Positions 1 to 7,513 of a DNA stretch of 64,000 bases are shown here, in pieces; the stretch's first letter is position 1; every line of letters begins with the position of its first letter. Location of the stretch: contig PTKZ01000005.1 of the NCBI GenBank assembly GCA_002938205.1, positions 1 to 64,000 of the forward strand, read 5' to 3'. The notes below the pieces were generated by a model. That model was not told where the DNA came from. It saw nothing but the letters and a program-made list of their open reading frames with translations, and did not search any database. A program made the translations under genes and the position numbers. The DNA is from Alphaproteobacteria bacterium MarineAlpha5_Bin5. Its GTDB lineage: Bacteria > Pseudomonadota > Alphaproteobacteria > HIMB59 > GCA-002718135.

Positions 1-207
1 TCCTTCTTTATCAAAAAAGGTTAGCAGAATGCTTTTTGGAACAACTCCAGTTTGGTCCCATTCAGAACTTCTTCTTATGTCTACAATTGGAATATTATTT
101 TTTGATAATTCTTTAATTTGCTCATTATTTACATCAACAATTTCTGCAAATGCAAATTTTATAGTTAATAAACAAACTATAAATTTTATACAAAATCTAA
201 TTAACAT
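1..207 (-). CDS. Rhodanese-like domain protein, exported (3' part cut by window edge)
   Basis: Read on the minus strand from the ATG at 207, the frame stays open for 69 codons to base 1. Residues 1-20 form a hydrophobic signal peptide ending in an AFA-E type cleavage site. The mature part begins with a stretch typical of the start of a rhodanese fold, including VDIRRSSEWDQTGVVPKS, which resembles the DxRxxxEWxxxGxIPGA region of that family. The catalytic Cys loop would lie beyond the edge, so sulfurtransferase activity cannot be judged. The gene diverges from tRNA-Leu across a 202-base AT-rich spacer. The plus-strand reading frame over this region is a shadow. Confidence 0.72.
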   Translation of the reverse strand, partial: MLIRFCIKFIVCLLTIKFAFAEIVDVNNEQIKELSKNNIPIVDIRRSSEWDQTGVVPKSILLTFFDKEG

Positions 208-301
208 TATTTTTATTAAAAAATACTACTAAATCAATTATGAATCAATAAGATAAAATTTGGAATATATTTATATATTTTGATTCAAATTGGAATTTAT
301 T

Positions 302-347
302 TTAGTGCAAAATTTTAAGACGCCCTTGCGACGCCCTATTAGTGCAA
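302..347. repeat. Nested short direct repeats upstream of tRNA-Leu
   Basis: TTAGTGCAA occurs at 302-310 and 339-347, 37 bases apart. Between the copies, GACGCCCT occurs twice in tandem (319-326 and 330-337, 11-base period). The GC-rich core stands out in a spacer that is otherwise almost all A and T. It lies just upstream of the proposed tRNA promoter and may be a regulatory site. Its function is unknown. Confidence 0.45.
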
Positions 348-365
348 TTTCTTAAAACAAGACCG

Positions 366-394
366 TAGACTTAATTCTAAAAACCAAGTAATAC
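366..394 (+). promoter_or_regulatory. Candidate sigma70-type promoter for tRNA-Leu
   Basis: TAGACT (366-371) and TAATAC (389-394) are separated by 17 bases and would start transcription about 8 bases before the tRNA 5' end at 410. Both hexamers match consensus only partly, so this rests mainly on spacing and position. Confidence 0.35.
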
Positions 395-409
395 TGGGAA
401 AAACAAAAT

Positions 410-494
410 GGGAGTATGGCGGAACTGGTAGACGCGCCGGATTCAAAATCCGGTCACTTCGGTGGTGTGGGTTCGATTCCCTCTACTCCTACCA
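410..494 (+). tRNA. tRNA-Leu, anticodon CAA
   Basis: An 85-base cloverleaf with a class II long variable arm. The acceptor strands GGGAGTA and TACTCCT pair with a G-U at the first position. The D arm carries the usual GGCGGAACTGGTAGACGC, and the anticodon stem CCGGA/TCCGG encloses TTCAAAA, giving anticodon CAA (codon UUG). The variable arm is CAC-TTCG-GTG like. The T loop is TTCGATT, the discriminator is A and CCA is encoded. The T stem GTGGG/CCCTC contains one T-T mismatch. A protein gene begins five bases after CCA. Confidence 0.92.
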
Positions 495-499
495 AAAAA

Positions 500-1084
500 A
501 TGAATATACTAAGATCATTATATAACTGGACATTAAATAAAGCAGGTCACAAAAATGCCAGCTGGTTTTTATCAATAATTTCTTTCACAGAAAGTTCCTT
601 TTTCCCAATTCCACCTGATATTCTTTTAATTCCAATGGTGTTAGCAAAACGCAGTAAAGCATGGATATATGCTTTGGCATGCACTTTATCATCAGTTGGT
701 GGTGGTATATTTGGTTATATAATTGGATATTTCTTTTATGCAACATTAGGAATTCTTATTGTTCAAACCTATGGATTGTCAGAATCTTTTAATTCTTTTG
801 AACAATATTATAATGATTATGGCATTTTAATTATACTAGGAGCAGGCTTTACCCCTTTCCCCTTTAAATTCATTACAATTGCAAGTGGTGTATTTAAATT
901 AAACATTATTCATTTTATTCTTGTGGCAACATTTGCGAGAGGTTTACGTTTTTATTTGATAGCTTTCTTACTTTATTTTTTTGGGAATCCTATTAAAGAA
1001 CTAATAGATAAATATTTTAACTTACTAGCAAGTTTATTTTTTATATTACTTTTAGGTAGTGTAATATTTATTAAGTTTTTATGA
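500..1084 (+). CDS. YqaA/DedA-type (VTT domain) inner-membrane protein
   Basis: 194 residues with about five or six hydrophobic segments. It shows YqaA-family features: E31 followed by FFPIPPD (34-40) in the first re-entrant region, TPFPFKFITIASG (118-130) and ARGLRFY (146-152) near the last helices. DedA/VTT relatives are linked to lipid flipping or membrane homeostasis; the exact substrate is unknown. The frame is open upstream through the tRNA, but the first ATG outside the tRNA is at 500, five bases after its CCA, and no ribosome-binding site fits in that space. The gene is therefore probably co-transcribed with the tRNA. It overlaps dsbB by four bases (ATGA). Confidence 0.8.
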   Translation: MNILRSLYNWTLNKAGHKNASWFLSIISFTESSFFPIPPDILLIPMVLAKRSKAWIYALACTLSSVGGGIFGYIIGYFFYATLGILIVQTYGLSESFNSFEQYYNDYGILIILGAGFTPFPFKFITIASGVFKLNIIHFILVATFARGLRFYLIAFLLYFFGNPIKELIDKYFNLLASLFFILLLGSVIFIKFL

Positions 1085-1575
1085 TTTCAAAGAATTACTG
1101 GTTCTGGATAGTAAGTATATTAAGTTTAATTGCAATAAGTAGTGCTATAGTTGCAGAAGTTGTATTTAAATTAGAACCTTGCTCAATGTGTTTAAAACAA
1201 AGATATCCCTATTATTTTATAATTTTTCTTTTTATTATTTTTTCTATTTTAAAATTAAAGCAAAGATTTTGGTTTTATTTAGGGGTAGAGATTGCTAGCA
1301 TATATGGTTTATTTTATTCAATATGGCATGTTGGAATTGAAAAAAAATTATTACCTGGACCAGAAAGTTGTTCAATGGAACTAAAAAAAGCAGAAAGTAT
1401 ATCTAGTCTAAAAGATCAAATATTATCTAAAACAGTTATTAATTGTGAGGAGGTGATTTGGAGTTTGTTTGGTTTGTCTGCCGCTACAATAAATACTTTT
1501 CTTATTTTTTTGATTTTTATTATTAATAGCATATATATCTTAAAATCATATGCATCGAAAAAAACGAATAGTTAA
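1081..1575 (+). CDS. dsbB: Disulfide bond formation protein DsbB family
   Basis: 164 residues, four predicted membrane helices. The catalytic pair C34/C37 sits in EPCSMCLKQRYPY, and the second periplasmic pair is C97 (GPESC) and C122 (NCEEV), as in DsbB. DsbB reoxidises periplasmic DsbA and passes electrons to quinone, which fits the ubiquinone gene directly downstream. The start overlaps the YqaA-like stop by four bases, and the end overlaps coq7 by 26 bases, so the three genes probably form one operon behind tRNA-Leu. No dsbA is present in the window. Confidence 0.85.
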   Translation: MISKNYWFWIVSILSLIAISSAIVAEVVFKLEPCSMCLKQRYPYYFIIFLFIIFSILKLKQRFWFYLGVEIASIYGLFYSIWHVGIEKKLLPGPESCSMELKKAESISSLKDQILSKTVINCEEVIWSLFGLSAATINTFLIFLIFIINSIYILKSYASKKTNS

Positions 1576-2119
1576 AAAGAAGAAAAAAATTAACTCAAAA
1601 AATACAGATAGAAAAATTTTAGAGGAAGTTATACGTGTTGATCACGCTGGTGAATATGGAGCAACTAGAATTTATGATGGACAAATTGCTATATTTGGTA
1701 AAAATTCAAAAATAGGAAAAACAATTCAACATATGGCAGATCAAGAAAAAGAACATATTGAAAAATTTAATGAATTGATTCTTGAGCATAGAGTTAGACC
1801 AACAGCCCTATTGCCAGTTTGGAATTTCGCAGGTTTTGCCTTAGGAGCAACAACAGCAATAATGGGAGAAAAAGCAGCAATGGCATGTACTGTTGCTGTT
1901 GAAAAAGTAATTGGTGAGCATTATCAACAACAACAAAATTTAATAAAACATGATTATAAGGAATTAAAAAAAACAATTAAAAAGTTTGAAAAAGATGAGC
2001 TAGAGCATCATGATATAGGAATTGAACATGATGCAGAAAATGCTCCTGGCTACTCAATTATGACTAAAGTAATAGAGTTTGGATGTAAAACTGCTATAGC
2101 AATTTCAAAAAAAATTTAA
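1550..2119 (+). CDS. coq7: Demethoxyubiquinone hydroxylase Coq7
   Basis: 189 residues. This di-iron monooxygenase catalyses a late ring hydroxylation in ubiquinone synthesis. Ligand motifs are in order: E35 in RVDHAGEYGA, ExxH at E66/H69 (DQEKEH), E118 in AVEKVIGEH, and the DELEHHDIGIEH segment near 149-160. The internal duplication of helix pairs typical of Coq7 is visible. The first 20 residues are very basic (RKKRIVKKKKK) and lie in the overlap with dsbB, so the start could be later, but no other ATG precedes the catalytic core. The stop overlaps the convergent HNH gene by four bases. Confidence 0.9.
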   Translation: MHRKKRIVKKKKKINSKNTDRKILEEVIRVDHAGEYGATRIYDGQIAIFGKNSKIGKTIQHMADQEKEHIEKFNELILEHRVRPTALLPVWNFAGFALGATTAIMGEKAAMACTVAVEKVIGEHYQQQQNLIKHDYKELKKTIKKFEKDELEHHDIGIEHDAENAPGYSIMTKVIEFGCKTAIAISKKI

Positions 2120-2670
2120 TTTTCTAACTCTGTATCCCAATATAAATAGTCACGCCAACTTTCATGTAAGTAATTTGGTGGAAAATTCCTACCATTATTT
2201 TGTAAATGAATTGCATCAGGTCTAATTGGTTTTCTTGATAATCTCATATCTGTATTTTGTAAAATTCTACGCCCTTTTTTTAAGTTACATGTTGTACAAG
2301 CAGATACCACGTTTTCCCAAGTAGTTCTACCTTTTAAACATCTTGGTATAAGATGATCAAATGTTAATTCGTTAGCTGAGTATTTTTGCAAGCAATATTG
2401 ACAAGTAAAGTTATCTCTTAAAAAAACATTAAATCTAGTAAAGGCTGGTTTTCGTTTAGGCATAATATAATCTTTTAAGGCAACAACACTAGGCAGTCTA
2501 AAAGATATAGTAGGAGAATGGACCTCTGTATCATAGTTTTCAATTACTGAAACTCTTTCTAAAAAAACTGCCTTAACAGCATCTTGCCAAGAACATAGTG
2601 ATAAAGGGTAATAAGACAAAGGTCTAAAATCGGCATTCAATACTAAAGCAGGATTCCCAGTTGCGTTCAT
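2116..2670 (-). CDS. HNH endonuclease family protein
   Basis: 184 residues. An N-terminal segment (NPALVLNADFRPLSYYPLS) is typical of small bacterial HNH proteins. The nuclease core follows: C90xxC93 zinc pair, FDH (104-106), N120 and C125xxC128, a zinc-supported HNH fold. Proteins of this class are widespread as lone chromosomal genes and their targets are mostly unknown. The start is supported by AGGAG 12 bases upstream. It follows the carboxylesterase gene on the same strand after 57 bases and is probably co-transcribed. There is no methylase or mobile element nearby, so it is not obviously part of a restriction or homing system. Confidence 0.85.
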   Translation of the reverse strand: MNATGNPALVLNADFRPLSYYPLSLCSWQDAVKAVFLERVSVIENYDTEVHSPTISFRLPSVVALKDYIMPKRKPAFTRFNVFLRDNFTCQYCLQKYSANELTFDHLIPRCLKGRTTWENVVSACTTCNLKKGRRILQNTDMRLSRKPIRPDAIHLQNNGRNFPPNYLHESWRDYLYWDTELEN

Positions 2671-2727
2671 ACTATTTTTTCTTCTCCTAATAAAATATTA
2701 TGAATATACTATGATCATTAGAATAAT

Positions 2728-3426
2728 TCATAGATTTTTTTTAATAAATTTTTGTAATAAATTTATTGTATTTTGTGAAATTGTGTGTGTATCTCCATTC
2801 AATAAATGATATTCAAAATTACATTTATTTTCCTTAAGATATTCAACTGAATATTCAAAATTTTTAATTGGTAAAACATCGTCATGTGTACCATGGGAAA
2901 TAAAAATGGGTGTTTTTAATAAATTGGAATTAGTTATTTTTTCTTTATTTATAATTCTTCCAGATAAGATTGCCAATCCGCCTAATTGAACCTGTAGATA
3001 ATTTCCAACTTCAAAAGCAATTATAGCTCCTTGAGAAAATCCAATTATAATACAATCAGTAAAAGTAAGTTTTAACTTATTTAAATGATATTTAATTGTT
3101 TCTTGGATTTTTAAAACTGAATTCATAACTTCTTTTTTTATTATTATAATTTCTTTAGATCCTGCTTCGCTGATATAAATACCATTAGGATATATGTTGA
3201 ACCATTCATAACCCTCAGGATAATTAGGTATATTTTTAGGAGCATTTAATGCAATATAATGTGCAGACCATTCTTCTTGATCCATTGGTTTTGCTAAATT
3301 TATAAAATTTGAAGCATTATCACCATATCCATGTAACATAATTATTAGTTTTTTAGGATTATCGTGTCTAGAAAAAGAAGGTCCTTCTAACATAGAATGC
3401 ATACAAATATTAATGTGATAATTCAT
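2728..3426 (-). CDS. Alpha/beta hydrolase, phospholipase/carboxylesterase family
   Basis: 232 residues, the usual length of this compact esterase family. The oxyanion segment is LHGYGDNASN (31-40), the nucleophile S131 lies in GFSQGA, the acid is D182 or D183 in GTHDDVLP, and the histidine is H214 in GDTHT. No signal peptide is seen, so it should be cytosolic. Family members hydrolyse short-chain esters or lysophospholipids; the substrate here is not evident. It heads a two-gene unit with the HNH gene and diverges from the small gene at 3513. Confidence 0.8.
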   Translation of the reverse strand: MNYHINICMHSMLEGPSFSRHDNPKKLIIMLHGYGDNASNFINLAKPMDQEEWSAHYIALNAPKNIPNYPEGYEWFNIYPNGIYISEAGSKEIIIIKKEVMNSVLKIQETIKYHLNKLKLTFTDCIIIGFSQGAIIAFEVGNYLQVQLGGLAILSGRIINKEKITNSNLLKTPIFISHGTHDDVLPIKNFEYSVEYLKENKCNFEYHLLNGDTHTISQNTINLLQKFIKKNL

Positions 3427-3512
3427 AATTATTGAGCTTTCAAGGAATTAAGCCAAAATTTATACTATAGAAAATAGAAAGTTTTTTTAGTATAAGACGC
3501 AACGGAGTTGAT

Positions 3513-3698
3513 ATGGGTATTCATTTTAATCACAAATCTAGGGCTGGTGACAGAAAAATGCAAAAAGAACTTAAGCTTAAAATGAAAGCGGAAGAACGTA
3601 AACGTAAACGCGAGGAAAAAGAAAAAATAGACCAAGAAGAAGAAATGCGTAAACTTGAAGAGCTCACTAGACCTGATAAACAGCCTGCAAATAAATAG
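3513..3698 (+). CDS. Small highly charged hypothetical protein
   Basis: 61 residues, mostly Lys, Arg and Glu from residue 10 to 50, in a pattern predicting one long helix or coiled coil. No hydrophobic segment or cysteine. The ATG at 3513 is preceded by GGAG at a suitable distance, one of the clearer ribosome-binding sites here, which supports real translation. It stands alone between a divergent esterase gene and a convergent hydrolase gene. I do not recognise the family. The composition would suit a nucleic-acid or ribosome-associated peptide, but that is only a guess. Confidence 0.6.
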   Translation: MGIHFNHKSRAGDRKMQKELKLKMKAEERKRKREEKEKIDQEEEMRKLEELTRPDKQPANK

Positions 3699-3715
3699 AT
3701 AATATATTAATTTAA

Positions 3716-4525
3716 TTAAATTGGGTGATTTTTTCTTATAAATTTTTTCAAAATTTTTAAAGACTTATCTGCCTCTTCTAATAAAATCATATGACCACAA
3801 TTTTCTATAATTTCTATTTCTGATCCTTCTATACTATCAGCTAGTTTTTTTCCTTCTTTTACAGGACACATTCTATCTCTATTGCCTAGTATATTAATTG
3901 TTGGACATTGTATTTTTTTTGCTGCCTCAAAACCATTTTTATAATTATCACATGCTCTAAAATCTACACCCAATGCATTTTGAACCGATCCATTAACTAC
4001 AATAGTACCACCCAAGTTAATATGATGTAAACCAGGGACAGGGTGGCCTCCAAAATGTCCTGAAGGACCATGAGCCCAATCCATCATAAGATCAACGGCT
4101 TTTGAGTCTCCTTTTTCTGCTAAATCTAATAGTTCTGGATTCATTGGTATAGCTCCAGCTCCACCCATTAGGGCTAAAGATTTTATTTTATCTGGAAATT
4201 GAGCTGCGCATTCCATTGTTATTAAACATCCTTGTGAATGTCCAACAAGTGAAGCTTCCTTTTTTTCTACCGAATCAATAACATCTGATATCCACTTTCC
4301 TTGCTCTTCAATTGATTTAATAGCTGGACCTTCAGAATAACCATGCCCAGGTAGATCTATTGCTAAAACACTATAACCATGAAAGGCAAAGTATCTAGTT
4401 TGTAGAACCCAAGTTATGTGACTTAATCCACTACCATGTACAAATATTATAAGAGGTTTTGCTTTATCAAATGATCTTCCTCCTGTTGAAGCAAAAACAT
4501 CTTTATTATTTACTTTAAACTTCAT
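3716..4525 (-). CDS. Alpha/beta hydrolase fold protein
   Basis: 269 residues. Oxyanion HG at 30-31 (FVHGSGL), nucleophile S97 in VGHSQG, acid D217 in GNRDRMCP and H245 in CGHM. A lid-like insertion lies around residues 130-190 and is rich in Gly and His. It is the last gene of a leftward operon, overlapping metY by four bases, so it probably acts on a product of the upstream enzymes, perhaps a thioester or ester. The family is too broad to name a substrate. Confidence 0.75.
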   Translation of the reverse strand: MKFKVNNKDVFASTGGRSFDKAKPLIIFVHGSGLSHITWVLQTRYFAFHGYSVLAIDLPGHGYSEGPAIKSIEEQGKWISDVIDSVEKKEASLVGHSQGCLITMECAAQFPDKIKSLALMGGAGAIPMNPELLDLAEKGDSKAVDLMMDWAHGPSGHFGGHPVPGLHHINLGGTIVVNGSVQNALGVDFRACDNYKNGFEAAKKIQCPTINILGNRDRMCPVKEGKKLADSIEGSEIEIIENCGHMILLEEADKSLKILKKFIRKNHPI

Positions 4526-5832
4526 TGATTGGCTACTAATCTTGGTTTTTTTGCAGCTCTAAAACCATTTTCAAAATCATTAATTATATCTTCAATATCT
4601 TCAATACCAACTGAAAGTCTGATCATATCATGAGACATGCCTGCAAGCTTTAATGATGCTTCATCCATTTGTGAATGTGTTGCAGAAGCAGGGTGTATAA
4701 CTAAAGTTCTTGTATCTCCAACATTGGCTAAATGTGAAGCTAATTTAACATTATCAATAAAAGCTGCTCCAGCCTCCTTACCTCCTTTAATTCCAAATGC
4801 AATCATTGAGCCAGTACCTTTTGGAAGAAGCATTTGTGCTAATTCATAATCTGGATTATCTTTTAGACTTGCATGAGAAACCCACGCGACACCATCGTGT
4901 TTACTTAGATATTCAACCATCTTTAATGCATTTGAACAATGTTTTTCCATTCTTACTGATAATGTTTCAATTCCTTGCAAGACATTCCAGGCATTTTGAG
5001 GACTTAAACATGGCCCCATATCTCTCATACCTTCTGCTCTAGCTTTCATAGTAAACGCAACTGGACCAAATTCTTCTGCAAATGATAAACCATGATAGCC
5101 TACGTAAGGTTCAGTCATTGTAGGAAACTTGTCATTTTGCATCCAATCAAATTTACCACCCTCAACTAATATACCTGCCATAGATGAACCATGTCCTGCC
5201 ATCCATTTAGTTAGAGAGTGAACTACAATATCTGCTCCAAGCTCTAAAGGTCTACATAAATAAGGAGTTTGATATGTGCTATCAATTATAAGAGGAATGC
5301 CTTCATCATGCGCAATTTTTGAAACTTCAGGCATATTCATTAATTCATTTCCTGGATTGCCAACCAATTCACCAAAAATACATTTAGTGTTTTTTTGTAT
5401 AGCATTTTTAAATCCATCCGTATCTCTAGGTTTGACAAAAGTTGTTTTGATTCCAAATTTTGGAAGAGTTAATCTTAAAAGATTGTATGTACCTCCATAT
5501 AATTGAGATGAAGCTACTACATGATCTCCTGTACTACATAAAGTCATAAGAGTAATAAAAATTGCACTCATTCCAGAAGCAGTTGCTAATGCAGCTGTAC
5601 CACCTTCTAAAGCCGCAACACGTTCTTCTAAAACTGCAACAGTTGGATTTGAAATCCTACTATATATATGTCCTCCCTGCTCTAAATTAAATAAAGCAGC
5701 AGCATGATCAACATCATCAAATAAATAAGATGTTGTTTGATATATTGGTACTTGTCTTGATCCTGCATTTTTACTTGGCATGTAACCTGCATGTAAACTT
5801 AAGGTATCAAATTTATATGTTTTTGGATCCAT
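4522..5832 (-). CDS. metY: O-acetylhomoserine sulfhydrylase-type PLP enzyme
   Basis: 436 residues, full length for the MetY branch of the Cys/Met metabolism PLP family. Visible features: YSRISNPT (57-64), the GMSA phosphate-binding turn near 87-90, D184 of the cofactor site, and the Schiff-base lysine K209 in HSLTKW. MetY joins O-acetylhomoserine with sulfide, or with methanethiol to give methionine directly. MetX, which makes O-acetylhomoserine, is at 16.4 kb under a SAM-II riboswitch. The start abuts the stop of the acyl-CoA synthetase gene (no spacer), so both are translated from one message. No riboswitch precedes this copy. Confidence 0.87.
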   Translation of the reverse strand: MDPKTYKFDTLSLHAGYMPSKNAGSRQVPIYQTTSYLFDDVDHAAALFNLEQGGHIYSRISNPTVAVLEERVAALEGGTAALATASGMSAIFITLMTLCSTGDHVVASSQLYGGTYNLLRLTLPKFGIKTTFVKPRDTDGFKNAIQKNTKCIFGELVGNPGNELMNMPEVSKIAHDEGIPLIIDSTYQTPYLCRPLELGADIVVHSLTKWMAGHGSSMAGILVEGGKFDWMQNDKFPTMTEPYVGYHGLSFAEEFGPVAFTMKARAEGMRDMGPCLSPQNAWNVLQGIETLSVRMEKHCSNALKMVEYLSKHDGVAWVSHASLKDNPDYELAQMLLPKGTGSMIAFGIKGGKEAGAAFIDNVKLASHLANVGDTRTLVIHPASATHSQMDEASLKLAGMSHDMIRLSVGIEDIEDIINDFENGFRAAKKPRLVANQ

Positions 5833-7467
5833 TTATAACTCCTTTGCTTTTTTCCTTAATTCAAACTTTTGTATTTTACCTGTTGACGTTTTTGGCAACT
5901 CACAGAAAATAACATGTTTTGGCCTCTTAAATCCAGCCATATTTTCTTTACAATAATTAATTATATCATCTTCAGTTACTTGATTATTATCTTCAATCAA
6001 TTCTATAAATGCACATGGTGTTTCCCCCCATTTTTCGTCAGGTTTTGCAACAACAGCAACTAATGACACTGCATCGTGTTTCGCAATAATATTCTCAACT
6101 TCTACTGATGAAATATTTTCTCCTCCTGAAATAATTATATCTTTTGATCGATCTTTTATCTGTATATAACCATTGGAATGCATGACAGCTAAGTCACCAG
6201 AATGGAACCATCCATTTTTCATGGCATTATCTGTGGCTTCTTTATTTTTATAATAACCTTTCATGACAATGTTGCCTCTTATCATTATCTCGCCCAAAGT
6301 TTCACCATCTAAAGGAACATGTTCATAGGTTTCAGGATTCAAAACTGCTACATCTTCTGTATGAGGGTATCGGACTCCTTGTTGTGCCTTAATTTCTGCT
6401 TTCTCATCATCGCCCATATTATCCCAAGAAGAGTTCCAAGCACAATGAAGCATATGGCCGTATGTTTCTGTTAAGCCATAAACATGTAAAACTTCAAATC
6501 CTAACTGAGCCATTTTTCCAAGTATTGCACTTGTAGGAGGTGCTCCTGCGGTCATAGCATACACTTTATGATTTATAGGTTTTTTATCTTCTTCTTTTGC
6601 ATTAGCAATAATACTTAAAACAATTGGTGCTCCTCCAAAATGAGTTACTGATTGTTCATTAATTAGATTATAAATATCTTTTGCAATAATATATCTACAA
6701 CAAACTGCTTTTGCATTTAACAAAGCAAGTGTCCAAGGATAGCCCCATCCATTACAATGAAACATAGGAACTGTGTACAAGTATGTTAATCTATTAGGCA
6801 TATTCCATGCAACAACACTGCCCATCGACATTAAATATGAACCACGATGATGATAAACAACACCTTTGGGTTGACCAGTTGTGCCGGAGGTATAACTTAA
6901 AGATATAGCCTGCCATTCGTCTTCTGGTCTTTTCCAATTATAATCTTTTTCACCTAAGTTTAAAAATTCTTCATAGGTCCAATTTCCAAGTCTTTCCCCT
7001 TCACCTTCTTTTAGTTGAGCTTTGTCATCAACAATATCAATTATAGGAATTTCTTTTTTAACTAACTCTAAAGCTTTTTTAATTACGGGAGAAAATTGAG
7101 TATCTACAATAAATAATTTTGCATCACTATGTTCTAAAATATATGCAACTGTTTGCGGATCCAGTCGTATATTAATTGTATTGATAACTGCACCTGTCAT
7201 TGGAATAGAATAGTGTGCTTCAAATAACTCAGGTGTGTTTGCAGCTAAAATAGAAACTGTGTCACCCAAGCCAATACCTTGCTTTTCAAGAGAACTTGCA
7301 AATTGTGTAGTTCGTTCATAAACTTGTTTCCAAGTATATTTCCTATCGCCATAAACTAAAGCGTCGTAATCAGGATAAACATCTTTTGTTCTTTCTAAAA
7401 AAGTTATTGGTGATAGAGGAATAAAATTTGAAGAATTTTTATCTAAATCTTTATCGTAGTTATTCAA
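5833..7467 (-). CDS. AMP-forming acyl-CoA synthetase
   Basis: 544 residues of the ANL superfamily. The ATP-binding P-loop YTSGTTGQPKG lies at 192-202, the GxTE motif (YGLTETYG) in the middle, the SGDL segment precedes the hinge, and the C-terminal catalytic lysine K531 is in STGKIQK. It activates a carboxylic acid to its CoA thioester. The length and the N-terminal SPITFLERTKDVYPD resemble medium-chain ligases including DmdB-like 3-methylmercaptopropionate ligases; I cannot separate these by eye. The start is TTG at 7467, supported by GGAGGG seven bases upstream and the lack of any other start before residue 90. Confidence 0.85.
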   Translation of the reverse strand: MNNYDKDLDKNSSNFIPLSPITFLERTKDVYPDYDALVYGDRKYTWKQVYERTTQFASSLEKQGIGLGDTVSILAANTPELFEAHYSIPMTGAVINTINIRLDPQTVAYILEHSDAKLFIVDTQFSPVIKKALELVKKEIPIIDIVDDKAQLKEGEGERLGNWTYEEFLNLGEKDYNWKRPEDEWQAISLSYTSGTTGQPKGVVYHHRGSYLMSMGSVVAWNMPNRLTYLYTVPMFHCNGWGYPWTLALLNAKAVCCRYIIAKDIYNLINEQSVTHFGGAPIVLSIIANAKEEDKKPINHKVYAMTAGAPPTSAILGKMAQLGFEVLHVYGLTETYGHMLHCAWNSSWDNMGDDEKAEIKAQQGVRYPHTEDVAVLNPETYEHVPLDGETLGEIMIRGNIVMKGYYKNKEATDNAMKNGWFHSGDLAVMHSNGYIQIKDRSKDIIISGGENISSVEVENIIAKHDAVSLVAVVAKPDEKWGETPCAFIELIEDNNQVTEDDIINYCKENMAGFKRPKHVIFCELPKTSTGKIQKFELRKKAKEL

Positions 7468-7473
7468 TTTTTT

Positions 7474-7479
7474 CCCTCC
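7474..7479 (-). promoter_or_regulatory. Strong ribosome-binding site deciding a TTG start
   Basis: On the minus strand GGAGGG is followed by six A residues and TTG at 7467. Most genes in this window lack a clear Shine-Dalgarno, so this site is good evidence that the acyl-CoA synthetase uses TTG. Confidence 0.6.
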
Positions 7480-7513
7480 AAAACAATCAATAAAACTTTT
7501 ACAAGAAAATTTT

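Noticed and set aside
29..232. Plus-strand open frame at the left edge
   Set aside because: It is antisense to a minus-strand frame with a signal peptide and rhodanese-like start, which is the better gene.
416..499. Upstream extension of the YqaA-type protein through the tRNA
   Set aside because: The extra 28 residues are translated tRNA sequence; the tRNA is certain.
380..520. tRNA-Leu as an integration site
   Set aside because: No integrase gene and no second copy of the tRNA 3' end in the window.
1794..1976. Leucine-rich minus-strand frame inside coq7
   Set aside because: A low-complexity shadow of Gln/Lys codons in the real gene.
2116..2670. HNH protein as a restriction or homing system
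   Set aside because: No methylase, intron, intein or mobile element is nearby; a solitary housekeeping-type HNH protein is more likely.
500..2720. Near-identical 21-mers at 500-520 and 2700-2720 (20 of 21 bases)
   Set aside because: One is a coding start, the other a spacer. In 64 kb of AT-rich DNA a match of this length is roughly expected once by chance, and nothing around either copy is shared.
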